From Deinococcus grandis (GTDB lineage Bacteria > Deinococcota > Deinococci > Deinococcales > Deinococcaceae): a stretch of DNA of 64,000 nucleotides. Where the stretch lies: contig NZ_BCMS01000001.1 in the NCBI RefSeq assembly GCF_001485435.1, positions 381,501-445,500 of the forward strand, read 5' to 3'. Shown here piece by piece: positions 1 to 11,545 of the stretch (positions within the stretch are counted from its first letter, which is position 1; each line of letters begins with the position of its first letter). The notes beneath the pieces were generated by a model that was not told the origin of the DNA, did no database searches, and saw only the letters and a list, made by a program, of their open reading frames with translations. The translations under genes were made by a program, and so were the position numbers.

Positions 1-239
1 GGCAGGGGGCTCGTCACGCCGTCCGGGAGGCCCTCGCCGATCACGGCCACCGCGCCCGCCTGCGCCACCCGGTCCATGAAGCTGTGCCCGTCGAAACGCG
101 CCCCGCGGATCGCCACGAACGCCGAGCCGGGCTGCACCCAGTCGGCATTGTGCGTGACCCCCGTCACCTCCGGGTTCAGCTCCGGGCCAACAGGGGTCAG
201 GTGGGCGTGCAGGTGGTCGGCCAGCTCGGCAAGGCGCAT
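1..239 (-). CDS. murE: UDP-N-acetylmuramyl tripeptide synthase MurE (N-terminal part, runs off the window)
   Basis: The first 79 codons of a Mur ligase are present and the rest lies beyond the left edge. The start MRLAELADHL is followed by the MurE-type N-terminal substrate-binding domain pattern VTGVTHNADWVQPGSAFVAI, then GARFDGHSFMDRV and an alanine-rich AGAVAVIGE strand. MurE adds the third amino acid to UDP-MurNAc-dipeptide in the cytoplasm; in Deinococcus this residue is ornithine (family knowledge, not visible here). The ATP site and catalytic lysine are outside the window. MurF has a similar N-domain, but the spacing of the DGH motif favours MurE. A mobile repeat copy lies 26 bases upstream of the start. 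Confidence 0.82.
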   Translation of the reverse strand, partial: MRLAELADHLHAHLTPVGPELNPEVTGVTHNADWVQPGSAFVAIRGARFDGHSFMDRVAQAGAVAVIGEGLPDGVTSPL

Positions 240-267
240 GCCGGGATCATAGCGGGCCGCCACCTGA

Positions 268-401
268 TACGGATTCCGTTTGTTTCGCCAACAATCCGGA
301 ACTTCACCGGATTGCCGGCTGCACGTCCGGAACCCGTTTCTCTCCTTCTCGCCTCCGCTCGGATTGAATGGGCTTTGCAGCCCATTCAATCGGAGTCCGT
401 A
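268..401 (+). mobile_element. MITE-like palindromic repeat, copy R1 (forward)
   Basis: The ends are inverted (TACGGATTCCG at the left, CGGAGTCCGTA at the right) and flanked by the direct repeat TGA at 265-267 and 402-404. Inside are two hairpins, AATCCGG/CCGGATT near the left end and GATTGAATGGG/CCCATTCAATC near the right. It lies between murE and the secreted hypothetical gene, 8 bases from that gene's stop codon. Here 'forward' means the GTTTGTTTCG side is on the left. Confidence 0.85.
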
Positions 402-409
402 TGAGCCCC

Positions 410-1054
410 TCAGCGTTGGCGGGTGTACAGGCCGCTGAACGTCACGTTCAGGCCCCCGCACGCGCCGTTGTCCAGCGCGACCAGCCACGGGCCGACCGGC
501 CACAGGCTCAGCTCGCAGCCGTCTGCTGCGGTCTGCCACGCGCCGCCCCGGCGGGTCAGGGTCCCGTCCACCTCGCCCAGGTTCGCGCTGCCGCCGGGCG
601 TCGGGTACAGCGCGTCCCCCTTCACCCGCCACGTGCCGGCGGCCGTCTTCGCGAGGATCAGGGTGCCCGTCCCGGACTTCCAGGTGCCGCTCAGGGCGGG
701 ACTGGCGGGCACGTTCTGCACCTGCATGGTGTTCAGGTACCCGCCCACGCCGGTCGGCACGCCGCCCCGCACGAAGTAGCTGCAGCGCCGACCGTTCACG
801 GCGGGCCCCTGCAGGAGCAGGTCGCCCTGGACCACGTACGCCCTGCCCGGCTGGCCGCCGGCGTCGGTGAACACGGCGCGGCTGGCCGACACGCGGGCGG
901 CCCGCAGGTCGCCGGGATCCAGGGTCAGCCAGTCGGGGCAGCCCAGCTGGGTCGCCGGGGCGGATGCGGGCGCTCCCTGGGCGTGGGCGAGCGGGGTGGG
1001 GGCGGCAGCGCCCAGCAGGGCCAGGGTCAGGACGGAACGGGACAGGGCAGGCAT
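410..1054 (-). CDS. Secreted hypothetical protein
   Basis: This 214-residue protein has a Sec signal peptide (SRSVLTLALLGAAAPTPLAHA) ending in an AHA-like cleavage site. The chosen start, MPALSRSVL, puts that peptide at the N-terminus; an upstream in-frame Met would add 18 residues that do not look like a signal. The mature part is rich in Gly, Thr and Val, with alternating hydrophobic strands (GTLILAKTAAGTWRVKG, VDGTLTRRGGAW) that suggest a beta-sandwich or barrel. It has several cysteines (CPDW, RCSYF, GCELS, NGACGG) that could form disulphides outside the cytoplasm. I do not recognise a family. It precedes the murE fragment on the same strand but is separated from it by repeat R1. Confidence 0.7.
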   Translation of the reverse strand: MPALSRSVLTLALLGAAAPTPLAHAQGAPASAPATQLGCPDWLTLDPGDLRAARVSASRAVFTDAGGQPGRAYVVQGDLLLQGPAVNGRRCSYFVRGGVPTGVGGYLNTMQVQNVPASPALSGTWKSGTGTLILAKTAAGTWRVKGDALYPTPGGSANLGEVDGTLTRRGGAWQTAADGCELSLWPVGPWLVALDNGACGGLNVTFSGLYTRQR

Positions 1055-1123
1055 CCCGGTCAGCGTATCGGGCGGCAGGACGGCGCGCCGCCTCATCTGA
1101 CCGGGCATCCGGTTGCGGGCCTG

Positions 1124-1747
1124 TCAGCGCAGCAGCGGCAGCCCGTAGCCGTTGGCCTGCACGCGCTGGCACACCCACTCGAAGGCCTGCGGGTCCGCCA
1201 CGAAGTCCAGCTGGTCGCCGGGCACGCGTACGACCGGGCAGGCGTCGAAACCCGCGACCCAGCTGTCGTACAGGCGATTCAGGCCGCCCAGGTACGCCTC
1301 GGGGATGTCCTGCTCGTAGGCGCGGCCGCGCTGCGCGATGCGCCGCTTCAGGGTGGGGAGGCTCGCGTCGATGTGGATCAGCAGGTCCGGGACGCGCAGG
1401 GCGGGCAGCACGCCCTCGTACAGGCTGCGGTACGTGGCCCAGTCGCGTTCCTCCATCTGCCCGCTCTCGTAGAGGTTGCGCGCGAAGATGTTCGCGTCCT
1501 CGAACACCGTGCGGTCCTGGATGACGTAGCGGGCGCCGGTCACGAGGTTCAGGTGCTGCTCCAGCCGCCGCGACAGGAAGTACACCTGCGAGTGGAAGGA
1601 GTAGCGGCGCATGTCGCCGTAAAAGTCCTCCAGATAGGGGTTCTCGGCGTAGGGTTCGTACACGGGGCGCAGGCCGTAGCGCCCGGCGAGCATGCGGGTC
1701 AGGGTGCTCTTGCCGCTGCCGATGTTCCCGGAGATCGCGAGGTACAT
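1124..1747 (-). CDS. Deoxynucleoside kinase (second of a pair)
   Basis: This 207-residue enzyme of the dCK/dGK-type deoxynucleoside kinase family phosphorylates deoxynucleosides to monophosphates for nucleotide salvage. The P-loop GNIGSGKS is at residues 7-14, the DRT motif that replaces the family's ERS/DRS is at 78-80, and the arginine lid KRRIAQRGRAYEQ is at about 134-146. Its start overlaps the stop of the upstream kinase by one base (TGATG), so the two are translationally coupled. D. radiodurans is known to carry two such kinases (dAK and dGK); which substrate this copy prefers cannot be read from sequence alone. Confidence 0.88.
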   Translation of the reverse strand: MYLAISGNIGSGKSTLTRMLAGRYGLRPVYEPYAENPYLEDFYGDMRRYSFHSQVYFLSRRLEQHLNLVTGARYVIQDRTVFEDANIFARNLYESGQMEERDWATYRSLYEGVLPALRVPDLLIHIDASLPTLKRRIAQRGRAYEQDIPEAYLGGLNRLYDSWVAGFDACPVVRVPGDQLDFVADPQAFEWVCQRVQANGYGLPLLR

Positions 1748-2358
1748 CAGTCGGCGGCCTGTCCGGCGCGCAGGGCCTCGTCGATGCGGGCCAGGAGGCC
1801 GCGCTCGTCGTCCGGGTTGTTCACGAAGTCGATCCCGGCCGCGTCGATGATCAGGTGCGGGTGCGGGTACGTGCGGAAGTACTCGTCGTACCGCCCCGTG
1901 AGGTTGGCGAGGTACTCGGCCTGCATGTCCTGCTCGAAGGGGCGGCCGCGCAGCGCGATGCGGCGCAGCAGCTCGTCGGTGTCGGCGCGCAGGTACACCA
2001 CGAGGTCCGGGGTGGGCAGGCGCGGCGACAGGTGCGAGTACAGGTCCTCGTACAGCGCGAACTCGGCGTCGCGCAGGTTCATGGACGCGAAGATGAAGTC
2101 CTTGTCGAACAGGTAGTCGCTGACGACCGAGTCGCGGTACAGCCCGGGCTGCCACAGCGCCGAGAGCTGCTTGAAGCGCGAGAGCAGGAAGAACGCCTGC
2201 ACCTGGAAGGAGTACGCCTCGGGCTGCTCGTAGAATTTCGCCAGGAAGGGGTTCTCCTCGACGATCTCCAGGTTCAGTTCGGCGTTCTGACGCGCGGCGA
2301 GCCGCCGGGCGAGGCTTGTTTTCCCGACCCCGATGGGCCCTTCGACGACAACGTACAT
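1747..2358 (-). CDS. Deoxynucleoside kinase (first of a pair)
   Basis: About 203 residues from the chosen Met (MYVVVEGPIGVGKT), which places the P-loop GPIGVGKT at residues 7-14 as in the neighbouring paralog. Upstream in-frame Mets at 2373 and 2394 would only add an unconserved extension. The motif DSVVSDYLFD fills the ERS/DRS position and the lid RRIALRGRPFEQ aligns with that of the second kinase. Both copies contain ENPxL followed by FYxxxxxYSF, a signature of bacterial dGK/dAK enzymes. The pair probably handles different purine deoxynucleosides, providing dNTP precursors outside ribonucleotide reduction, which would be useful during DNA repair (inference). Confidence 0.86.
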   Translation of the reverse strand: MYVVVEGPIGVGKTSLARRLAARQNAELNLEIVEENPFLAKFYEQPEAYSFQVQAFFLLSRFKQLSALWQPGLYRDSVVSDYLFDKDFIFASMNLRDAEFALYEDLYSHLSPRLPTPDLVVYLRADTDELLRRIALRGRPFEQDMQAEYLANLTGRYDEYFRTYPHPHLIIDAAGIDFVNNPDDERGLLARIDEALRAGQAAD

Positions 2359-2460
2359 GGCAGGGCTGAGCATAGCGTCCCCCGCGAGTCTCAAGGGTGG
2401 ATGAAGACCTTGACACGCGCGGGGGGACCGGGAGGGGAGGGGGGACGAGACATGGAGGAT

Positions 2461-2475
2461 GGGTGGATTCCACCC
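2461..2475. terminator. Short hairpin downstream of the RHH gene
   Basis: GGGTGG-ATT-CCACCC is a perfect 6-bp stem with a 3-base loop. It lies 9 bases beyond the RHH stop codon, between that gene and the deoxynucleoside kinase pair. There is no T-run, so terminator activity is only a guess. Confidence 0.35.
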
Positions 2476-2483
2476 TCGCCCCT

Positions 2484-2657
2484 CTATTCCCCGTCCTCTT
2501 TCTTCTTGTCTTTCAGGCGTCCGGCGTCTTTTGCGGCGCGGGTCAGGAGGTACTCGATCTGGGCGTTGACGCTGCGCAGGTCGTCCGCGGCCCAGCGTTC
2601 CAGCGCGGCGTACAGCTCCGGGCTGATGCGCAGGGGGAAGTTCTTGCGCGGCGGCAT
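2484..2657 (-). CDS. Arc/MetJ-type ribbon-helix-helix DNA-binding protein
   Basis: A 57-residue protein starting MPPRKNFPLRISPELY. The short basic beta-strand (residues 5-11, KNFPLRI) and two helices (SPELYAALERWAADD and SVNAQIEYLLTRAA) are the Arc fold, and the tail is charged (RLKDKKKEDGE). Polar and basic side chains in the strand would read the DNA major groove as a dimer of dimers. It starts two bases after the stop of the SPFH gene, so the two form one operon. SPFH genes followed by an Arc-like protein are a recurring arrangement in bacteria. It is a good candidate to bind the 20-bp palindrome in front of the operon and autoregulate it. Confidence 0.82.
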   Translation of the reverse strand: MPPRKNFPLRISPELYAALERWAADDLRSVNAQIEYLLTRAAKDAGRLKDKKKEDGE

Positions 2658-2659
2658 GG

Positions 2660-3571
<912 letters not shown>

Positions 3572-3602
3572 GATGGAACCTCCGGGCGATCTCGAATGAC
3601 TA

Positions 3603-3622
3603 TCAAAGTGATATCACTTTGA
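3603..3622. promoter_or_regulatory. 20-bp perfect palindrome upstream of the SPFH-RHH operon
   Basis: TCAAAGTGATATCACTTTGA reads the same on both strands. It is AT-rich in a GC-rich setting and sits 31-51 bases upstream of the SPFH start codon. A symmetric site of this size fits two adjacent RHH dimers. It is the natural candidate operator for the RHH protein encoded in the same operon (inference). Confidence 0.65.
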
Positions 3623-3751
3623 ACCCGAGTCCACCAGGGGGCGCGGCCCGCGAGCGCGGACGGCCACCCCCGCCCCACCCCCGGCAGGGGACGCCCGCAG
3701 CGTCAACGTTCCCGCAAGGCCGCCCGGCCCGCGCGCCGGTACGCTGAGCGG

Positions 3752-4195
3752 ATGAGAACCGTCGTGCTGATCGTCGTGCTGGTGCTGCTGGGCCTGTTCG
3801 CCGTGCTGAACACCAACGCGCTGATGTTCCCCCACACGCTGAGCCTGGGGTTCGTCACGTACACCGGCGTGCCCATGGGCCTGATCCTGCTGATCGTGGC
3901 GACCCTCCTGACCCTGGTCTTCTACTTCTGGGCGGGCATCACGGGCCTGCGCGCCCAGGCGGACAGCGCCAAGCTGCTGCGCGACATGGAAGCCCTGCGG
4001 ACCAGCCTCGACCAGCAGGAGGGCAGCCGCTTCGCGCAGCTCCAGACGCACCTCGACGAGCGCTTCCGGGTCCTGGGCCAGGGCAGCGGCGGCGCGGACG
4101 TCGCCGCCCTGAACGCCCGCGTGGACGCCCTGCAACGCGACCTGAACGTGCAGCTGGCGCAGATGGACGACTACCTGAAGACCAAGCTGGGCTGA
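3752..4195 (+). CDS. LapA-domain (DUF1049) membrane protein
   Basis: 147 residues with two transmembrane helices (about 3-20 and 40-62) separated by a short loop, NTNALMFPHTLSLGFV. This is the pattern of the lipopolysaccharide-assembly protein A domain. After the second helix comes a long cytoplasmic coiled coil with heptad-like leucines (LRAQADSAKLLRDMEALRTSL onward, then VAALNARVDALQRDL). In E. coli LapA works with LapB in controlling LPS synthesis. No LapB-type TPR partner is adjacent here and Deinococcus lacks classic LPS, so the role is unknown. Its stop codon TGA is also the left target repeat of mobile copy R2. Confidence 0.72.
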   Translation: MRTVVLIVVLVLLGLFAVLNTNALMFPHTLSLGFVTYTGVPMGLILLIVATLLTLVFYFWAGITGLRAQADSAKLLRDMEALRTSLDQQEGSRFAQLQTHLDERFRVLGQGSGGADVAALNARVDALQRDLNVQLAQMDDYLKTKLG

Positions 4196-4348
4196 GACGG
4201 ACTCCGGTTGAAAGGTCTGCAAAATCTTTCGACCCGAGCGGACTCGGAGAACTGCGCAGCAGAGCGAGCGGGAGAGAAGCGGGTTCCGGGCGTGGAGTTG
4301 ACAGATCGGAAGACTACCGATCTGTCAACGAAACAAACGGAATCCGTA
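4196..4348 (-). mobile_element. MITE-like palindromic repeat, copy R2 (reverse, long form)
   Basis: The ends are GACGGACTCCG and CGGAATCCGTA, flanked by TGA at 4193-4195 and 4349-4351. At 153 bp it is about 20 bp longer than the other copies because of extra sequence in the middle (around 4254-4275). Hairpins: GGTTGAAAG/CTTTCGACC (one mismatch) and ACAGATCGG/CCGATCTGT. The left TGA is the stop codon of the LapA-domain gene. Confidence 0.86.
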
Positions 4349-4385
4349 TGAGGTGCGGGCGCCGGGCGGCGCGGCTGGACGCTCC

Positions 4386-4426
4386 TTGCACCCGGTGCAA
4401 ACCGCGCGGGCCGCGCCGCCTAGAAT
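4386..4426 (+). promoter_or_regulatory. accDA promoter region with a 15-bp palindrome
   Basis: TTGCACC-C-GGTGCAA (4386-4400) is a 7+1+7 perfect inverted repeat. A good -10 hexamer, TAGAAT, lies at 4421-4426, followed by GGAGG and the accD ATG at 4448. The palindrome covers the place where a -35 element would sit, so a bound protein would be expected to block or steer RNA polymerase. The regulator is unknown. Confidence 0.5.
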
Positions 4427-4447
4427 GCCCACGGAGGAGTACACCGC

Positions 4448-6252
<1,805 letters not shown>

Positions 6253-6264
6253 CCCACCCCACCC

Positions 6265-6299
6265 GGCGCGGACCCGTCACTGATCGGGCGGTCCGCGCC
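6265..6299 (+). terminator. Terminator hairpin after accDA
   Basis: GGCGCGGACC and GGTCCGCGCC form a perfect 10-bp stem with a 15-base loop, starting 13 bases after the accA stop codon. TGTTCTG follows, a weak T-rich tail. Confidence 0.65.
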
Positions 6300-6329
6300 T
6301 GTTCTGGCAGGGCGCGGCTATGCTCGGGC

Positions 6330-6965
6330 ATGCCTGACCTGCCCACCCTGCTCGCCTTCAGCGCCGCCGCGCTGGCCCTGATCCTGATTCCCGGTCCCAG
6401 CGTGCTGTACATCGTGGCGCGCAGCCTGCATCAGGGGCGGCGCGCCGGGCTGGTGTCCGCGCTGGGCGTGCAGACCGGCGGACTGGTGCACGTCCTGGCC
6501 GCCACGCTGGGCGTCTCGGCGCTGGTGCTGTCCAGCGCGCTGCTGTTCAGCGTCCTGAAGTGGGTGGGGGCCGCGTACCTGATCGTGCTGGGCATCCGCA
6601 CCCTGCGCGCCCCCACCCCGGACGCCCTGACCGTCACCGTGCCGGACGCGCCGCCCCTGACGCGAATCTACCGGCAAGGGGCCGTCGTGAACGCCCTGAA
6701 CCCCAAGACGGCGCTGTTCTTCCTGGCGTTCCTGCCGCAGTTCGTGCACCCCGGTCACGGGCCGGTGTGGGCGCAGACCCTCACGCTGGGGCTGGTGTTC
6801 CTGGGCCTCGCCACCCTGAGTGACGGCGCGTACGCCCTGCTGGCCGGCAGCCTGGGGCAGCGCTGGCAGGGAAGCCGCACCTTCGCCCGGCGGCAGCAGC
6901 AGGTGTCCGGCGGGGTGTACGTCGCGCTGGGTGTGGGCACCGCCCTGATCCCCCACGGGTCATGA
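6330..6965 (+). CDS. LysE/RhtB family amino acid exporter
   Basis: 211 residues with about six transmembrane helices. The family's N-terminal signature is clear: LALILIPGPSVLYIVARSLHQGRRAGL followed by a glycine-rich second helix (TGGLVHVLAATLGVSA). NALNPKTALFFLAFLPQFV matches the conserved NPK..LFFLAFLPQF segment. These proteins export amino acids or homoserine lactone-like molecules by proton exchange; the substrate here is unknown. The gene ends six bases inside the convergent HAD gene. Confidence 0.9.
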   Translation: MPDLPTLLAFSAAALALILIPGPSVLYIVARSLHQGRRAGLVSALGVQTGGLVHVLAATLGVSALVLSSALLFSVLKWVGAAYLIVLGIRTLRAPTPDALTVTVPDAPPLTRIYRQGAVVNALNPKTALFFLAFLPQFVHPGHGPVWAQTLTLGLVFLGLATLSDGAYALLAGSLGQRWQGSRTFARRQQQVSGGVYVALGVGTALIPHGS

Positions 6966-7664
6966 GGGCCGGGGCAGGTCGGCCAGCGCCGCCACGCTGA
7001 GCGCCGCGCCGCCCGCCAGCGCCCGCTCGCGCACGCGCGGGTGCGCGTGGACGTGCCACGCGCTCAGGCCCGCCGCGACCGCACCGCGCACGTCATGCTC
7101 CGGGCTGTCCCCCACGTACGCGCCCGCCCCGGCAGGCAGACCCAGGGCGTCCAGCATCACCCGGAACGGCAGGGGATCGGGTTTCAGCGCGCCCACCTCC
7201 CCCGCGATGACCACCACCTCGAACACGTCAGGGAGGCAGGCCTGCACCCGCGCCCGCTGCGCCGCGCCGTCGTACGCGTTGGACAGCAGCGCCAGCCGCA
7301 CCCCGGCTCCCCGCAGGTCACGCAGCAGCTCCGCCGCGCCCGGCATGGGCACCGTCGCCGCGACCAGCGCCCGCGTGTACAGGCCCAGGTGCTCCTCCGT
7401 CAGCGTCACGCCGTATGCCGTGAGCGTCCGCCCCAGCCGCTCGGCATCCTGCCGCAGCGGGTCAGCCTGCCCGGCCTCCACCCGGTCGTGGAAGGCCATG
7501 ATCTCGTCCACGGCGCGATTCTCGAACGCTGCTGGCGGCACGTCCGGGCAGGCCGCGCGCCGCAGCGTGTCCAGCGCATGAATGTCCGCCGCGACGAAAT
7601 CCGTCAGCGTGCCGTCGAAATCGAAGGCCAGGAAGCGCAGCGGAGCGGGCAGGTCGGGACGCAC
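6960..7664 (-). CDS. HAD-superfamily hydrolase (phosphatase)
   Basis: 234 residues starting at GTG. HAD motif I is FDFDGTLTDF (nucleophile Asp15, acid/base Asp17), motif II is LLSNAY, motif III is the lysine in ALKPDPLPF, and motif IV is YVGDSPEHDV. A helical cap lies between motifs I and II (class C1), as in phosphoglycolate phosphatase and YjjG-like nucleotidases. The exact substrate cannot be deduced. It overlaps the convergent exporter by six bases and lies 37 bases downstream of ttcA on the same strand. Confidence 0.85.
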   Translation of the reverse strand: MRPDLPAPLRFLAFDFDGTLTDFVAADIHALDTLRRAACPDVPPAAFENRAVDEIMAFHDRVEAGQADPLRQDAERLGRTLTAYGVTLTEEHLGLYTRALVAATVPMPGAAELLRDLRGAGVRLALLSNAYDGAAQRARVQACLPDVFEVVVIAGEVGALKPDPLPFRVMLDALGLPAGAGAYVGDSPEHDVRGAVAAGLSAWHVHAHPRVRERALAGGAALSVAALADLPRPS

Positions 7665-7701
7665 CCCGGCAGCCTACCCGCCCCACCTCGTGCGCGCTGC
7701 T

Positions 7702-8583
<882 letters not shown>

Positions 8584-8825
8584 GGCGCGCTAACGGGTCA
8601 TGGTACGCGCTGCGGGGCGGGGCAAGTGTTCCCTGCCTCGCCCCGCCCCCCCGCCCGGGGGCCCGCAAGCCACAAGGGACGCTCATGCTTTCTGTGGACG
8701 GCGTAGCGGCCCGCGCGTGGCAGACTGCCTGTCATGACGGCCCCCGCCGCCCCCTCCACCGCCACCCCATTCATTGCCTCCGGGGCCGCAGCTTCCGTTC
8801 AGACTCACCCGCTAGAGTGGCGCGG

Positions 8826-11219
8826 ATGAGAGCGTTCAATGTCCTGGGCGGCGTCCTGCTCGCCGGAGCGGTCGGCGTGGGCGGCCTGTGGGTCGCCTGG
8901 GGCCGCGACCTGCCCAGCGTGTCCGACCTGGACGTCCTGGAATTCAGCGGGCAGACCCGCGTGTACGACCGCGCCGGAACGCTGGTCGGCACCCTGACCC
9001 CCAGCCTCAGCAGTGGCGGCAGCGTGAACCGCGACCTGCTCAAGGCCGGGCAGATCAGCCCCTGGCTGCAGAAGGCGGTCGTGACCAGCGAGGACCGCCG
9101 CTTCTACCAGCACGGCGGCGTGGACGTGATCGGCATCGGGCGCGGCCTCCTGAAGGGCCTGCTGAAAAACGACCTGGAGGGCGGCAGTTCCATCACGCAG
9201 CAGGTCGTGAAGAACACCCTGCTCGCCGACCTGCAGGGCGCGCGCACCGCGGAACGCAAGTTCAAGGAGGCGGTCCTGGCCTACCAGCTGGAACGCAACT
9301 TCGACAAAAAGCAGATCCTGAACGCGTACCTGAACGTCATCTACTGGGGCGACGGCGGAAACCGCGACATCATCGGGGCGGGCGGCGCCGCGCACGCGTA
9401 CTTCGGGAAGGACGCGTCGGAACTGAACCTCGCCGAGAGCGTGTACCTCGCCACGATCATCCCCGCCCCGAACCGCCGCTACAAGGAATTCAAGTCGTAC
9501 CGCCCCCTGATGAAGAGCCTGCTGGACCGCATGGTCGAGGACGGGCAGGTCACGCAGGCCGAGGCGGACGCCGCCTGGAAGACCCCCATCTACCCCGCCG
9601 GGTGGCGCATCGGCTGGAACGCGGACGGCACGCTGCGCACCGCAAACCTGGAACGCCCGGACCGCCTGGGCGAGAACCTCCAGCGGACCGAGGGCGCGCA
9701 GCGCTACCCGAACTTCTACTACCTGCAGGCGGTGGAAAAGGAACTGCTGCCCCTGATCGGCCGCAAAGCGCTGTATGGAGGCGGGAAGATCTACACCGGC
9801 ATGAGTGCCCAGGCGCAGGCGGCCGCCGAGCAGGCCAGCCGCGGCGCGCGCCTGCCCGACGGCGCCACGCTGGGTGCGGCGCTGGTCCGCCCGGACAGCG
9901 GCGAGGTGCTGGCCCTGGTCGGGCAGAAACTCACGGACGCGCGGCCCAGCGACTGGAACAACGCCACGCAGGCCCGGCGGCAGGTGGGCAGCAGCGTCAA
10001 GCCCCTGCTGTACGCCCTGGCGCTCGAGAAGGGCTGGAAGCAGAGCGACACCGTCCTTGACGCGCCCATCCAGGGCGACTACCAGCCCATGAACTACAAC
10101 CGCCGCTGGACCGGCCGGTACGTCACCCTGCGCTACTCGCTGGACCACAGCCTGAACCTCCCCACCGTCCGGATCGGGCAGGAACTCGGCATTCCGACCT
10201 TCGAGGCGAAACTGCGCGACCTGGGCCTCACGCCCCCCGCGAACGCCGGACTGTCCCTGACCATCGGCACGCTGGAAGCCAGCCCGCTCCAGATGGCGTC
10301 CGCGTACGCCACCTTCGCCAACGGCGGGCTGTACTACGCGCCCACGCTGGTCCGCAAGGTCGAGGACCCGCGCGGCAAGGTCATCTACACCCGCGCCGCC
10401 CCCACCCCGAAACGCGTGTGGGACGCCCGGGCCGCCTGGCTGGGCCTGGACATGTTGCGCGGCGTCGTCAACGACCTGACGGCGTCCCAGGGGGGCCTCG
10501 CCACGCGCGCCCTGATTCCCGGCTGGCCCGTCGGCGGGAAGACCGGCACCACCAACGACATCAAGGACCTGTGGTTCGCGGGCGTGACCCCCACCGTCGC
10601 CGGGGCCGTCTGGGTCGGGAAGCAGGAGGGCGGGGCGCTGCCCGACTGGGCGTACAGCGGCGAGATCCCCACGCCCATCTGGCAGCAGGCCGTGGCGGGC
10701 GCACTGGCCGGGCAGCCCGAGGCTGCCTTCCGCGAGCCGGACGGCGTCACGTACCGCGTCGTGCGGAACGTGAACATGGCCTTCCGCACCGAGGAGGCCG
10801 ACAACGACCCCGTCGCCCGCGACGGCAGCGGCAGCACCAGCGGGTTCTTCGGCCGCCGCCGCCAGCCCACGCGGCCCGCGCAGCCCAGCCCGGCGCCCGA
10901 CCCGGAACCCGCGCCCGTCCCCACCGAGGAGGTCGCGGCCCCCGAACCCACCCCCGAGGCGACCGCCGAGCCCACCCCAGTGGACGCCATTCCCGCCACG
11001 CCCGAACCGGAACCCACCCCCACCCCCGAACCGGTCACGCCGGACCCCGCCCCGGAGGTGCCGGTGCAGAACCCGCCCGAACCGCTGCCGGTCGAACCCG
11101 ACCCCACCGTCATCCCGGATCAGAACCCCGGCGATCAGGGCGAGACCCCCGCCGACCCGACCACCCCGGACGGGCAGGACACCACCGACCCCGCAGGCGA
11201 GATTCCCCCGCTGAACTGA
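8826..11219 (+). CDS. Bifunctional class A penicillin-binding protein (PBP1-like)
   Basis: 797 residues from ATG 8826; the open frame extends upstream to 8685, but that part does not look like protein. One N-terminal membrane helix (4-24) is followed by a GT51 glycosyltransferase domain with the catalytic Glu89 in SEDRRFYQHGGVD and GGSSITQQ. Next is a transpeptidase domain with SxxK at Ser389-Lys392, the SLN motif in SLDHSLNLP, and GGKTGTT. It polymerises and cross-links peptidoglycan on the outer face of the membrane. The last ~115 residues form a Pro/Glu/Thr-rich tail with repeated PEPTP-like units that probably spans or contacts the thick wall (inference). Confidence 0.93.
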   Translation: MRAFNVLGGVLLAGAVGVGGLWVAWGRDLPSVSDLDVLEFSGQTRVYDRAGTLVGTLTPSLSSGGSVNRDLLKAGQISPWLQKAVVTSEDRRFYQHGGVDVIGIGRGLLKGLLKNDLEGGSSITQQVVKNTLLADLQGARTAERKFKEAVLAYQLERNFDKKQILNAYLNVIYWGDGGNRDIIGAGGAAHAYFGKDASELNLAESVYLATIIPAPNRRYKEFKSYRPLMKSLLDRMVEDGQVTQAEADAAWKTPIYPAGWRIGWNADGTLRTANLERPDRLGENLQRTEGAQRYPNFYYLQAVEKELLPLIGRKALYGGGKIYTGMSAQAQAAAEQASRGARLPDGATLGAALVRPDSGEVLALVGQKLTDARPSDWNNATQARRQVGSSVKPLLYALALEKGWKQSDTVLDAPIQGDYQPMNYNRRWTGRYVTLRYSLDHSLNLPTVRIGQELGIPTFEAKLRDLGLTPPANAGLSLTIGTLEASPLQMASAYATFANGGLYYAPTLVRKVEDPRGKVIYTRAAPTPKRVWDARAAWLGLDMLRGVVNDLTASQGGLATRALIPGWPVGGKTGTTNDIKDLWFAGVTPTVAGAVWVGKQEGGALPDWAYSGEIPTPIWQQAVAGALAGQPEAAFREPDGVTYRVVRNVNMAFRTEEADNDPVARDGSGSTSGFFGRRRQPTRPAQPSPAPDPEPAPVPTEEVAAPEPTPEATAEPTPVDAIPATPEPEPTPTPEPVTPDPAPEVPVQNPPEPLPVEPDPTVIPDQNPGDQGETPADPTTPDGQDTTDPAGEIPPLN

Positions 11220-11263
11220 CCCCGGGCAGGAACAGGGCCGCCCCCGCGCTCTACACTGCGCGC

Positions 11264-11503
11264 ATGACGGCCCTGTTCTGGCTGATGTCCCTGCTGGCCG
11301 CCGCGCTGGCGTTCGGCAGCGTCCTGCTGCTCACCCGCGACCTGCCGCGCGTGTCCATTCCCGGCATCGTGGGCGAGGTGCTGACCTTCGCGCTGCTGGG
11401 CGCCCTGCTGCTGCTGGACGCGCCCCTGGCGACCCTGCTGCCCGCCCTGATCGCCGGACTGATCGGCACCGCCTTTGGGCTGTACCGGTTGCTGAACCGC
11501 TAG
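11264..11503 (+). CDS. Small hypothetical membrane protein
   Basis: 79 residues, almost entirely two or three hydrophobic helices (FWLMSLLAAALAFGSVLLL, VLTFALLGALLLL and LLPALIAGLIGTAFGLYRLL). ATG 11264 was chosen because it begins the first helix directly. No family is recognised. It is 44 bases downstream of the PBP gene on the same strand, so it may be cotranscribed with it. Confidence 0.65.
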   Translation: MTALFWLMSLLAAALAFGSVLLLTRDLPRVSIPGIVGEVLTFALLGALLLLDAPLATLLPALIAGLIGTAFGLYRLLNR

Positions 11504-11545
11504 GGGAGGGGTGTGGGGTGTGGGCTGTGGGTTGTAGGAAGGGCA

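Noticed and set aside
4228..4275. Extra sequence inside R2 as a separate inserted element
   Set aside because: Only about 20 bases longer than other copies, with no terminal repeats of its own; probably a simple insertion or duplication in the variable middle.
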